Positions 8,720-16,013 of a stretch of 23,678 nt of DNA are shown here, in pieces. The stretch's first letter is position 1; every line of letters begins with the position of its first letter. The notes beneath the pieces are model-generated. The model made no database searches, was not told where the DNA came from, and saw only the letters and a list, made by a program, of their open reading frames with translations. This DNA comes from an uncultured Clostridium sp. (GTDB lineage: Bacteria; Bacillota; Clostridia; TANB77; CAG-508). The stretch covers positions 1 through 23,678 of the forward strand of contig USMK01000023.1 in the NCBI GenBank assembly GCA_900555835.1, given 5' to 3'. The position numbers and the translations under genes are program-made.

Positions 8720-9719
8720 ATGTGCAAACTTATAAAGATAGTGTTATTTAGTTTAATATTAGTAATAACAACTTTATTTATAAAATATAAACCTGCATAC
8801 TTGGTTACAATATCAGGTGAAAATATAGGTTATGTAAGTAATAAACAAGAAATAGAAGATGCAATCAATGAATATGTAAGCAACAAAGAAGGTTGCATAG
8901 TGGATGTAAGTATAGCAGAGAAGCCAAGTTACCAATTTGCATTTATAGATAGCAATACACAAACAAGTGAAGAACAAATATTATCCACAATACAAGACTG
9001 TACAATTACAACTTACAGAATGTTTGCAATTAAATTAAATGGAGAAACACAAGATTATGTAGAAAGTTTAGAAGAGGCCGAGAATGTTGTTGCATCAATT
9101 AAAGAAGAATATGAAAATAAAATAGACTTAGATTTAAGTATAGAGGAAATCTATACAAATGAATCTTTTAATATTGTAGAACTAGAAACTGCAAAAGCAG
9201 AAATTGGAGAAGTATATAATACTAAAATTCAAGAAATGAAAGAAAATGAAGCACTAGAAAAGAAAAAATCATTAAGTACGTATACAAGCAGAAGCATAAA
9301 TGCAAGTAGAATATCAAAAGAAACACTAGATTTAGGTGTTGTAACTTTAATAGAGCCAATAAGTGGAATTATAACTTCAAAATTTGCAAGTATAAGCTCT
9401 ATAAGAACTAGTGCACATAAAGGATTAGATATAGCAGCTCCAAGAGGAACCAAGATTAAAGCTGCTGAAACGGGAATTGTAACTTTTGCTGGAACAGATA
9501 ATTATTTGCGGTAAATGTATAATAATATCACATACAGACGGAGTAGAAACTTGTTATGCACATTGTAGTGCATTATATGTGGCAGTTGGAGATACCGTAT
9601 CACAAGGAGATGTGATTGCAGCTGTTGGATCAACAGGTAATTCAACAGGAAACCATTTACATTTTGAAATAAGAAAAGATGGAGTTGCTTTAAATCCACA
9701 AAATTATTTATATAAATAG
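8720..9719 (+). CDS. Membrane-anchored M23 (LytM) peptidase (one CGGN +1 site)
   Basis: A membrane helix (about 4-22, KIVLFSLILVITTLFI) is followed by an extracytoplasmic linker region and a C-terminal M23 zinc endopeptidase domain. The first zinc motif is H233-K-G-L-D237, then YAH and HLHFEIRKDG. M23 enzymes cut peptide bridges in peptidoglycan, and clostridial members include sporulation proteins. The domain is interrupted at 9509 by CGG TAA; four-base reading gives NYLG-KCIIISH and a complete enzyme ending at 9719. The start is uncertain. ATG 8720 is the first standard start after the promoter, but a good AAAGGAG at 8666-8672 points to a non-standard start such as ATT at 8684. Confidence 0.88.
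9509..9512 (+). other. CGGT +1 site 6 (M23 peptidase)
   Basis: CGG in frame and directly followed by TAA. The T completes CGGT, and the frame continues AAA TGT ATA through the HLH zinc motif. Confidence 0.85.
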
Positions 9720-9728
9720 GTGAAGCAA

Positions 9729-10265
9729 ATGGATATTAGTCAAAAAATAAGTGAAAAGAATTTATTAGGATTTGGCAGTAACCGAATTGTATTTGACATA
9801 GGAGATGGTAAAGTTTTAAAAGTGCCATATAACAATATTGGGCTGGATTCTAATAAATTGGAATATGAATATTATTTAAAAAAGCCTAATATAGTTGCGA
9901 AAATTTATAGTTATGAAAATAATTTAATAATACAAGAAAAATTAACAAATGTAGTAACAGTTCCTTATGTACACACAGTACAAGGAACTGTTAAACAATA
10001 TTTAGAAGAAAAAGGAATACAAATAGATAACATATTATTAGAAGAAATATTAAATACAAAAGTACAAATAGGAACAGATAAAAACGGAAACTGGAAATTT
10101 TTCGACTATGAAGATGCCAAATTCATGAATTCCAAAGATGTACCCAATTCATTTAGAATGAAGAACGAAGATTTAACCCAATTTTGGAATTATACCAATG
10201 GAAAAAATGTAGAGAAAATCGACAAAAAATGTACTTTTGAAGATTATTTTAAAAATAAAAACTAG
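9729..10265 (+). CDS. Small protein-kinase-fold protein, 178 aa
   Basis: The ATG at 9729 follows AGGTGA; the gene starts 10 bases after the M23 stop, so the two are probably cotranscribed. The N-terminal half resembles a kinase N-lobe: a glycine-loop-like LGFGSNRIVFDIGDG (13-27), then VLKVPY with Lys31 as the candidate ATP-binding lysine. Glu45 or Glu47 lies in the next helix, and QEKL stands at a hinge-like position. Near the C-terminus WKFFDYEDAKF could supply a metal-binding Asp. No HRD-type catalytic loop is visible, so it may be a pseudokinase or a distant phosphotransferase. The substrate is unknown. Confidence 0.65.
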   Translation: MDISQKISEKNLLGFGSNRIVFDIGDGKVLKVPYNNIGLDSNKLEYEYYLKKPNIVAKIYSYENNLIIQEKLTNVVTVPYVHTVQGTVKQYLEEKGIQIDNILLEEILNTKVQIGTDKNGNWKFFDYEDAKFMNSKDVPNSFRMKNEDLTQFWNYTNGKNVEKIDKKCTFEDYFKNKN

Positions 10266-10291
10266 ACAAAAAGACTAAAACAATATATAAT
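10263..10291 (+). promoter_or_regulatory. Promoter of the 29-aa ORF
   Basis: TAGACA at 10263-10268, 17 bases, TATAAT at 10286-10291. The -35 touches the stop of the preceding gene. Confidence 0.55.
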
Positions 10292-10338
10292 AATTGAGCC
10301 TGAGTAATTAGGTAATCTAACGAAATGGGGTCAGAGAG

Positions 10339-10428
10339 ATGACATCATATGATTTAATTTGGATTTTGGTAGAGCAACTTTTAAAAGATAAAGAAGCTAA
10401 ATCAAAAGAAAAAGCACAAGAGGATTAG
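10339..10428 (+). CDS. 29-aa small protein, unknown
   Basis: MTSYDLIWILVEQLL is a short hydrophobic helix, followed by a charged tail (KDKEAKSKEKAQED). It has its own promoter and terminator, which makes a small translated gene plausible. The ribosome binding site is weak (GGGG well upstream, GAGAG adjacent). It could be a small membrane-associated peptide. No family recognised. Confidence 0.45.
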   Translation: MTSYDLIWILVEQLLKDKEAKSKEKAQED

Positions 10429-10438
10429 AGACAATATA

Positions 10439-10474
10439 GCAAGAATGTAGCGCAATTGCATTCTTGCTTTTTTT
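10439..10474 (+). terminator. Terminator after the 29-aa ORF
   Basis: GCAAGAATG (10439-10447) pairs with CATTCTTGC (10459-10467), followed by eight T or more. Confidence 0.8.
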
Positions 10475-10482
10475 ATTGGAAT

Positions 10483-10553
10483 AAAAAAAGAATTAGGTGC
10501 TCGCAATCCACCTAATTCGATCATCAATCAGACATCTATGATTAACTTAAATT
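10483..10553 (-). ncRNA. Candidate small RNA, about 70 nt
   Basis: On the minus strand a near-consensus promoter (TTGACA at 10588-10583, 17 bases, TATACT at 10565-10560) is followed about 40 bases after the predicted start by a 10-bp hairpin (10518-10509 with 10499-10490) and a run of seven U. No start codon with a usable reading frame lies between. The arrangement predicts a short independent transcript. It is not a tRNA and I recognise no family. Confidence 0.5.
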
Positions 10554-10559
10554 AAATAT

Positions 10560-10588
10560 AGTATACTACTTTTCATATTATATGTCAA
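10560..10588 (-). promoter_or_regulatory. Promoter of the candidate small RNA
   Basis: TTGACA-17-TATACT on the minus strand, the closest match to the sigma-A consensus in the window, with no protein gene downstream of it. Confidence 0.65.
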
Positions 10589-10651
10589 ATGATTTTTAAA
10601 TATTCAAAAAAATTTTTCTTTCCAAAACAACACAAAAATGCAGTATTGTAC

Positions 10652-10680
10652 TTGTATTTTAATGGAAAAAAGTATATAAT
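10652..10680 (+). promoter_or_regulatory. Promoter of gatCAB
   Basis: TTGTAT at 10652-10657, 17 bases, TATAAT at 10675-10680; gatC starts 40 bases later. Confidence 0.7.
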
Positions 10681-10720
10681 AATTGCATTCACTTGAATAA
10701 AGTATAAGGAGATGAATTTT

Positions 10721-11005
10721 ATGAAGATAAGTAGAGAAGAAATCATTCATATTGCTAAACTTGCTAATTTAAACTTGACAGATGCAGAAATTGATAAGTA
10801 CACAAACGATATGGAGGATATATTAAATTTTGCAAATACTGTAAACAATGTGGACACAGAAAATGTTGACGAAACAATTGGAGCTGATAATTATAATGTG
10901 TTTAGAAAAGACGAAATAGGGGAAAGCTTTGATAGAGAAGAATTGCTAAAAAATGCTCCTTCACAAGATGAAGGAATGTTTAGAATACCAAAAGTAATTG
11001 GATAG
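10721..11005 (+). CDS. gatC: Asp/Glu-tRNA amidotransferase subunit C
   Basis: GatC stabilises the GatCAB complex, which converts Glu-tRNA(Gln) and Asp-tRNA(Asn) to the cognate forms. The start ATG at 10721 follows AAGGAG; the earlier ATG at 10712 overlaps this site. The 94-aa protein shows the family pattern: ISREEIIHIAKLANLNLTD, DMEDILNFANTVNNVDTE, and the C-terminal FRKDEIG...LLKNAPSQDEGMFRIPKV. It is the first gene of gatCAB. Confidence 0.96.
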   Translation: MKISREEIIHIAKLANLNLTDAEIDKYTNDMEDILNFANTVNNVDTENVDETIGADNYNVFRKDEIGESFDREELLKNAPSQDEGMFRIPKVIG

Positions 11006-11021
11006 GAAAAGGGGGAGCTAT

Positions 11022-12488
11022 ATGGAACTATATGAATTAACAGTACATGAACTTAGAGATAAACTTGCAAAAAAAGAAATAACATCAGAAGACATAACAA
11101 AAAGCTACATAAAAAGAATTGAAGAAAAAGAACCAGAAGTAAAAGCTTTTGTTAATACTACAACAGAAAATGCTATTGAAATAGCAAAAGAAATAGATAA
11201 AAAAAGAGCAGAAGGAGAAAAACTTTCTGAATTAGCTGGAATTCCAATTGGAATAAAAGATAATATTTGTACAAAAGGAGTAAAAACAACTTGTAGCTCA
11301 AAAATGTTAGAAAACTTTGTATCTCCTTATGATGCAACAGTAATGGAAAAAGTAAATGCAGAAGACTTAATTATGCTTGGAAAATGCAATATGGACGAAT
11401 TTGCAATGGGAGCTTCAACAGAATATTCATATTTCAAGAAAACAAGTAATCCTTGGAATTTAAACAAAGTTCCAGGTGGTTCTAGTGGTGGTTCAGCAGC
11501 TGCTGTTGCAGCAGGAATGGTACCTTGGGCTCTTGGAAGTGATACAGGAGGAAGTGTAAGACAACCATCATCATTCTGTGGCACAGTAGGATTAAAACCA
11601 ACATATGGTTTAGTTTCAAGATATGGCTTAGTTGCATTTGCTTCATCACTTGACCAAATTGGAACAATCACAAAAGACGTTGAAGATAATGCTATGTTAT
11701 TAAATGTAATAGCAGGACATGATGCAAAAGACTCAACATCTGTAAATGTAGAGAAAAAAGACTACACAAAAGCTTTAATAAATGATGTTAAAGGATTAAA
11801 AATCGGTATTCCAAAGGAATATTTTGGAGAAGGAATCAATCCAGAAGTAAAAGAAGCTGTTATGAATGTTGCAAAAAAATACGAAGAATTAGGCGCAACC
11901 GTAGAAGAATGTTCAATAAGTGTAACAGACTATGCCTTAGCAACATACTACATTATAGCTTGTGCAGAAGCTAGCTCAAACTTAGGTAGATTTGATGGAA
12001 TAAGATATGGATACAGAACAGAGAATTTTAGTAATTTAAAAGATATATACAGAAATTCAAGAAGCGAAGGTTTTGGATCAGAAGTAAAAAGAAGAATAAT
12101 ACTAGGAACATATGTATTAAGTTCAGGATATTATGATGCTTATTACAAAAAAGCTCAAAAAGTTAGAACAATTGTTAAACAAGCATTCAAAGACTTATTC
12201 AAAAAATATGATGTATTATTAACACCAACAGCACCAACAGTTGCTTTTGATATAGGAACAAGATCAAATAACCCACTTGAAATGTATTTAGCAGATATTT
12301 GTACTGTATCAATAAACATTGGTGGAGTACCAGCAATGTCTGTTCCTTGTGGACTAGATAGAGAAGGAATGCCAATCGGTTTCCAACTAATAGGAAATCA
12401 TTTTGACGAAGAAACTCTATACAGAGCTGCATACACATATGAACAAAATACAGATTTTAAATCAAATAAACCAACATTTAAAAAATAA
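11022..12488 (+). CDS. gatA: Glutamyl-tRNA amidotransferase subunit A
   Basis: This is the amidase subunit that releases ammonia from glutamine. The start ATG at 11022 follows GGGGGAG; 488 aa is the normal length. The amidase-signature catalytic triad is visible: the lysine in GIKDNI, the cis-serine in PGGSSGGSAAAVAAG, and the nucleophile serine in GSDTGGSVRQP. The C-terminal part has the usual TPTAP and IGGVPAMSVPCG motifs. The upstream gap to gatC is 16 bases and the downstream gap to gatB 12 bases, so it is one operon. No in-frame CGG. Confidence 0.98.
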   Translation: MELYELTVHELRDKLAKKEITSEDITKSYIKRIEEKEPEVKAFVNTTTENAIEIAKEIDKKRAEGEKLSELAGIPIGIKDNICTKGVKTTCSSKMLENFVSPYDATVMEKVNAEDLIMLGKCNMDEFAMGASTEYSYFKKTSNPWNLNKVPGGSSGGSAAAVAAGMVPWALGSDTGGSVRQPSSFCGTVGLKPTYGLVSRYGLVAFASSLDQIGTITKDVEDNAMLLNVIAGHDAKDSTSVNVEKKDYTKALINDVKGLKIGIPKEYFGEGINPEVKEAVMNVAKKYEELGATVEECSISVTDYALATYYIIACAEASSNLGRFDGIRYGYRTENFSNLKDIYRNSRSEGFGSEVKRRIILGTYVLSSGYYDAYYKKAQKVRTIVKQAFKDLFKKYDVLLTPTAPTVAFDIGTRSNNPLEMYLADICTVSINIGGVPAMSVPCGLDREGMPIGFQLIGNHFDEETLYRAAYTYEQNTDFKSNKPTFKK

Positions 12489-12500
12489 GGAGGAAAGTAT

Positions 12501-13940
12501 ATGGCAAGAGAAGACTATGAAATAGTAATTGGACTAGAAGTTCATAGCGAATTATCAACAAAAACAAAAATATTTTGTAGCTGTCCTACTGAATTTGGAG
12601 GAGAACCAAATACACACTGCTGTCCAGTATGTATGGCAATGCCAGGTACTTTGCCAGTATTAAACGAGAAAGTAGTAGAATATGCAGTAAAAGCAGGTAT
12701 AGCAACAAATTGCGAAATAGCAAGGAATAGTAAAAATGATAGAAAAAATTATTTCTATCCTGACTTACCAAAAGCATACCAGATATCTCAATTTGATATG
12801 CCATTATGTGAAAGAGGTCATATAGACATAGAAACAGAAAATGGACCAAAATCTATAAGACTAACAAGAATTCACATAGAAGAAGATGCTGGAAAATTAA
12901 ATCATGACGAATATGGAAGAGGAAGTTTTGTAGATTTAAACAGAGCAGGAGTTCCACTAATCGAGATTGTTTCAGAACCAGATTTAAGAAGCAAAGAAGA
13001 AGTAGAAGCATATTTAAGAAAATTGAAATCAATACTTGAATATATAGAAGTTTCAGACTGTAAAATGCAAGAAGGATCTTTAAGAGCTGATGTTAATATT
13101 TCTGTTAGAAAAAAAGGAGAAACAAAATTCGGAACAAGAACAGAAATGAAAAATATGAACTCATTTAGATCAATTGTAAGAGCAATAGAATATGAAGCAA
13201 ACAGACAAATTGATTTAATAGAAGAAGGCGGAGAAGTAGAACAAACTACATTAAGATGGGATGATGTATCTGGAAAAACATTCCCAATGAGAGATAAGGA
13301 AGATGCACAAGATTACAGATATTTCCCAGATCCAGATTTAGTAGCAATAAGAATATCTGACGAATATGTAGAAAATATAAGAAAAAATCTACCAGAACTA
13401 CCAGAAAGCAGAAGAAAGAGATATATTGAAGATTTTAAATTACCAGAATATGATGCAGGACTAATTACAGCTTCAAAATATTTATCAAACTTATTTGAAG
13501 GAGCAACAGCAGTTTGCAATAATCCAAAATCTGTAAGTAACTGGATAATGTCTGATATAACAAGAATATTAAACGAAAAAGAAATAGAAGCAGACGAAAT
13601 ACCATTTACAGCAGAACAATTAGGAAACTTAGTAATACTAATTGATAAAGGAACAATTAGTACAAGCATTGGTAAAAAAGTATTAACAGAAATGTTTGAA
13701 AATCCAGAAGAACCAGCTAAAATAATAGAAAAAAACGGTTGGGTACAAATTTCTGACGAAGGTGCAATAAAAGAAGTTGTACTAAAAGTATTATCAGAAA
13801 ATGCACAATCAGTAGCTGATTATAAAGCAGGAAAAGACAAAGCACTTGGATACTTAGTAGGACAAGCAATGAAAGCAACCAAAGGAAAAGCAAATCCAGG
13901 AATGCTAAATAAAATGTTTTTAGAAGAATTACAAAAATAG
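12501..13940 (+). CDS. gatB: Aspartyl/glutamyl-tRNA amidotransferase subunit B
   Basis: GatB binds the misacylated tRNA, phosphorylates its side chain and transfers ammonia from GatA. The protein has 479 aa, normal length. It starts MAREDYEIVIGLEVHSEL and carries the cysteine cluster CSCPTEFGG...HCCPVC typical of the zinc-binding form. Further conserved segments are NRAGVPLIEIVSEPD, MQEGSLRADVNIS, and the C-terminal YqeY-like tail (GYLVGQAMKATKGKANP). The ribosome binding site is AAGGAGG. The operon terminator probably lies at 14111-14155, beyond an antisense small gene. Confidence 0.98.
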   Translation: MAREDYEIVIGLEVHSELSTKTKIFCSCPTEFGGEPNTHCCPVCMAMPGTLPVLNEKVVEYAVKAGIATNCEIARNSKNDRKNYFYPDLPKAYQISQFDMPLCERGHIDIETENGPKSIRLTRIHIEEDAGKLNHDEYGRGSFVDLNRAGVPLIEIVSEPDLRSKEEVEAYLRKLKSILEYIEVSDCKMQEGSLRADVNISVRKKGETKFGTRTEMKNMNSFRSIVRAIEYEANRQIDLIEEGGEVEQTTLRWDDVSGKTFPMRDKEDAQDYRYFPDPDLVAIRISDEYVENIRKNLPELPESRRKRYIEDFKLPEYDAGLITASKYLSNLFEGATAVCNNPKSVSNWIMSDITRILNEKEIEADEIPFTAEQLGNLVILIDKGTISTSIGKKVLTEMFENPEEPAKIIEKNGWVQISDEGAIKEVVLKVLSENAQSVADYKAGKDKALGYLVGQAMKATKGKANPGMLNKMFLEELQK

Positions 13941-13941
13941 C

Positions 13942-14106
13942 TTAAATACGTTTGGCTGCAATTAAAGCAAGATTATCGCCAATTGTTGTGGTAAATGCTG
14001 CAAGAACAGCAATATCCTCTGTATTTAAATTAGACGCAATTGAAATTGCAACTGTACTTGCCAGTAAAACTAATTCTTCACCAGAAAGACTGTTTAAATA
14101 GTCCAT
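13942..14106 (-). CDS. 54-aa hydrophobic helical protein, unknown
   Basis: MDYLNSLSGEELVLLAST starts this small, alanine- and leucine-rich protein. It contains NLNTEDIAVLAAFTTTIGDNL and ends AAKRI. The pattern of two amphipathic helices resembles small uncharacterised proteins common in Clostridia, but I cannot name the family. The ribosome binding site GAGGTG is well placed. It converges on gatB with a 1-base gap, and its ribosome binding site lies inside the hairpin at 14111-14155. No separate promoter fits between hairpin and start, so expression probably depends on read-through from the 82-aa gene. Confidence 0.68.
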   Translation of the reverse strand: MDYLNSLSGEELVLLASTVAISIASNLNTEDIAVLAAFTTTIGDNLALIAAKRI

Positions 14107-14110
14107 AGAA

Positions 14111-14155
14111 AAACACCTCAAACTATAATATGTAAAAATATAGTTTGGGGTGTTT
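14111..14155 (+). terminator. Hairpin terminating gatCAB and covering the RBS of the 54-aa gene
   Basis: 17-bp arms (14111-14127 with 14139-14155) with a T-run. The only imperfect pair is G-U when transcribed from the + strand but A-C from the minus strand, which indicates selection as a + strand terminator. Confidence 0.7.
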
Positions 14156-14156
14156 T

Positions 14157-14405
14157 TTATGTATCATTTTTTATTTTATTTGTTGCGATTCCGCAAATAA
14201 AAAAGCTTATTGCAAATGTAATACCAGATTTAAATAGTATTAAACTGATTTCGTGATAAATATAGTTCAAATTGAATTTAGAGTAGAAATAAAGCAATAT
14301 TCCACCTACTAAACAAAAAAATAAAGAAAATATAAATCCATATTTAACAACTTGGCCAATAGGGCCTTCAAGTTCAAATAAATTATCTATAAATTTATGT
14401 ACCAT
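14157..14405 (-). CDS. 82-aa membrane protein, unknown
   Basis: The start ATG at 14405 follows TGGAGG. After a short cytoplasmic N-terminus (MVHKFIDNLFELEGPIGQ) there are two membrane helices, about 22-43 (YGFIFSLFFCLVGGILLYF) and 56-74 (ILFKSGITFAISFFICGI). The tail is short and polar (NKIKNDT). No family is recognised. It lies upstream of the 54-aa gene on the same strand, separated by the hairpin, so the two may form a small unit. Confidence 0.65.
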   Translation of the reverse strand: MVHKFIDNLFELEGPIGQVVKYGFIFSLFFCLVGGILLYFYSKFNLNYIYHEISLILFKSGITFAISFFICGIATNKIKNDT

Positions 14406-14490
14406 TACAAATTACCTCCAAAGAAATTTGCTTATATAATAATATTAACATAGCTTTCAAGCTAAAACAAAGGTAATTGTTGGCAAAGAA

Positions 14491-14517
14491 AAAAATGCAA
14501 TTAAAAATTGCATTTTT
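14491..14517 (-). terminator. rpsT terminator
   Basis: A 12-bp inverted repeat (14491-14502 with 14506-14517, 3-base loop) follows the rpsT stop and ends in a run of U on the minus strand. Confidence 0.8.
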
Positions 14518-14527
14518 AGTTTAAAAA

Positions 14528-14788
14528 TTATTTTGCATTATTTAATATTTTAGCTAATCTAGATTTTTTTCTAGAAGCTGTATTTGCTTTTATAACTCCC
14601 TTTGAACAAGCTTGATCTACTTTTTTAACTGCGTTTCTGTAAAGTGCATCAAGTTCTTTTTCTCCATTATTAGCAGCTACTTCGAACTTTTTAACAGCTG
14701 TTCTATATCCAGATTTAATCATATTATTTCTTAATGTTTTTTTCTCTATAATTTTAACTCTTTTTTCAGCAGATTTAATGTTTGGCAT
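14528..14788 (-). CDS. rpsT: 30S ribosomal protein S20
   Basis: S20 is a primary 16S rRNA binding protein. The 86-aa lysine-rich sequence has the family pattern MPNIKSAEKR, then LRNNMIKSGYRTAVKKF, and KGVIKANTASRKKSRLAKILN at the C-terminus. The ribosome binding site GGAGGTG precedes the ATG at 14788. It is a single gene with its own terminator, as is common for rpsT. Confidence 0.97.
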   Translation of the reverse strand: MPNIKSAEKRVKIIEKKTLRNNMIKSGYRTAVKKFEVAANNGEKELDALYRNAVKKVDQACSKGVIKANTASRKKSRLAKILNNAK

Positions 14789-14888
14789 ATTTGCACCTCC
14801 TCTTAGCGATTATAAATTTTGCTCCATATATTCTACCACGAATATAAATAAATTGCAAGTAAAAGTTAAGTTTTCAGTCAAAATATTA

Positions 14889-15386
14889 CTATTTTTCTTG
14901 TTTTTCTTCCAAAATTGATGTGCAATTTGGGCATCGAGTAGCCTTATAGTTAATTTCTGAGTAACAGAATGGGCATATTTTAGTAGTTGGTTCTTGTTTA
15001 ATTTCTACTTCTTCTTTTACAGGTATCTTTTCCTCGATTTTTTTAAACCATTTGCTTCTTTTTACATTTTCTTTTCCTTTTTCATTAATTTCATCAAGTT
15101 TAGATTGCATTTTGTTAATATATTTAATCATAATAAATATAGAAAGAGCAATAATTATAAAATCAATAATAGCTGTTAAAAAAGAACCATATTTGATAGA
15201 AATATCTCCAACTGTAAATGATAAGTTGCTATAATCCACCTTTCCTGTAATTAGTGAAAGAGCAGGCATTATAATATCATTTACTAATGATGTAACAATT
15301 TTTTGAAAAGCACCACCAATAATAACACCAACAGCCAGGTCCATGATATTTCCTTTAAGTGCAAATTCTTTAAATTCTTTTAACAT
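14889..15386 (-). CDS. mscL: Large-conductance mechanosensitive channel MscL with C-terminal zinc ribbon
   Basis: MscL forms a pentameric channel that opens under membrane tension to release solutes in osmotic downshock. The start ATG at 15386 follows TGGAGG; a TTG at 15401 overlaps that site. The N-terminus MLKEFKEFALKGNIMDLAVGVIIGGAF is the conserved first helix, and TM2 is near 74-92 (FLTAIIDFIIIALSIFIMI). After a charged linker the protein ends in a double-CxxC zinc ribbon (CPFCYSEI...CPNC, about 142-160). Ordinary MscL of 120-150 aa lacks this. No in-frame CGG. Confidence 0.96.
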   Translation of the reverse strand: MLKEFKEFALKGNIMDLAVGVIIGGAFQKIVTSLVNDIIMPALSLITGKVDYSNLSFTVGDISIKYGSFLTAIIDFIIIALSIFIMIKYINKMQSKLDEINEKGKENVKRSKWFKKIEEKIPVKEEVEIKQEPTTKICPFCYSEINYKATRCPNCTSILEEKQEK

Positions 15387-15485
15387 AAAAACATCCTCCA
15401 ATAATAAAAAAATAGTAAAAATATTATATCATATTTTATAAATAAAGTCTAAAAATGTCGAAAATTTGAGAGCAAATTAGAGCTA

Positions 15486-15514
15486 TTGTAAAAAATGCGA
15501 AACTATGATATTAT
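15486..15514 (+). promoter_or_regulatory. Promoter of rpiB
   Basis: TTGTAA at 15486-15491, 17 bases, TATTAT at 15509-15514, 34 bases before the start. Confidence 0.6.
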
Positions 15515-15547
15515 ATAGGCATATTAATTGAATTTGGAGGGATACTT

Positions 15548-16000
15548 ATGAAAAAAATAGCAATTGCTTCTGATCATAGGGGTTTTAAAATTAAAGAAGA
15601 ATTAAAAAGATATCTAGAAGAAAACGGAATAGAGTATAAAGATTATGGAACTTATACAGAAGAAAGAATGGATTATCCAATAGTAGCCAAACAAGTGGCT
15701 AAAACAGTAGCGAAAAATGATGACGAAATAGGAGTTTTAATTTGTGGGACAGGCTTTGGAATGTCCATAGTTGCAAACAAATTCAAAGGAATAAGATGTA
15801 CACCTTGCTATAATGAAGAAGCTGCAAAATTTGCAAGAATGCATAATGATGCAAATATATTAGCATTAGGGGCAGAACACTTAAATAGTCATGAAGCAAT
15901 ATGTATTTTAAGAATATTTTTAGCAACAAAATTTGAAGGTGGAAGACATAGTGAAAGATTGAAAATGATAGAAGAAATTGAAAATGAAAATATGAAATAG
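15548..16000 (+). CDS. rpiB: Ribose-5-phosphate isomerase B
   Basis: RpiB interconverts ribose-5-phosphate and ribulose-5-phosphate in the pentose phosphate pathway. The protein has 150 aa, normal length. The N-terminal IAIASDHRGF, the catalytic cysteine in LICGTGFGMSI, NKFKGIRC, and ARMHNDANILALG are all typical. The ribosome binding site GGAGGG precedes the start. tagO follows after 13 bases, so they are cotranscribed; rpiB before a polyprenyl-phosphate sugar transferase is common in Clostridia. Confidence 0.96.
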   Translation: MKKIAIASDHRGFKIKEELKRYLEENGIEYKDYGTYTEERMDYPIVAKQVAKTVAKNDDEIGVLICGTGFGMSIVANKFKGIRCTPCYNEEAAKFARMHNDANILALGAEHLNSHEAICILRIFLATKFEGGRHSERLKMIEEIENENMK

Positions 16001-16013
16001 AAGAGGGATTCAT

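Noticed and set aside
10266..10720. A tRNA gene in the largest intergenic region that might explain CGGN decoding
   Set aside because: No cloverleaf, T-loop TTCGA context with matching acceptor stem, or CCA end could be assembled here or in any other gap of the window.
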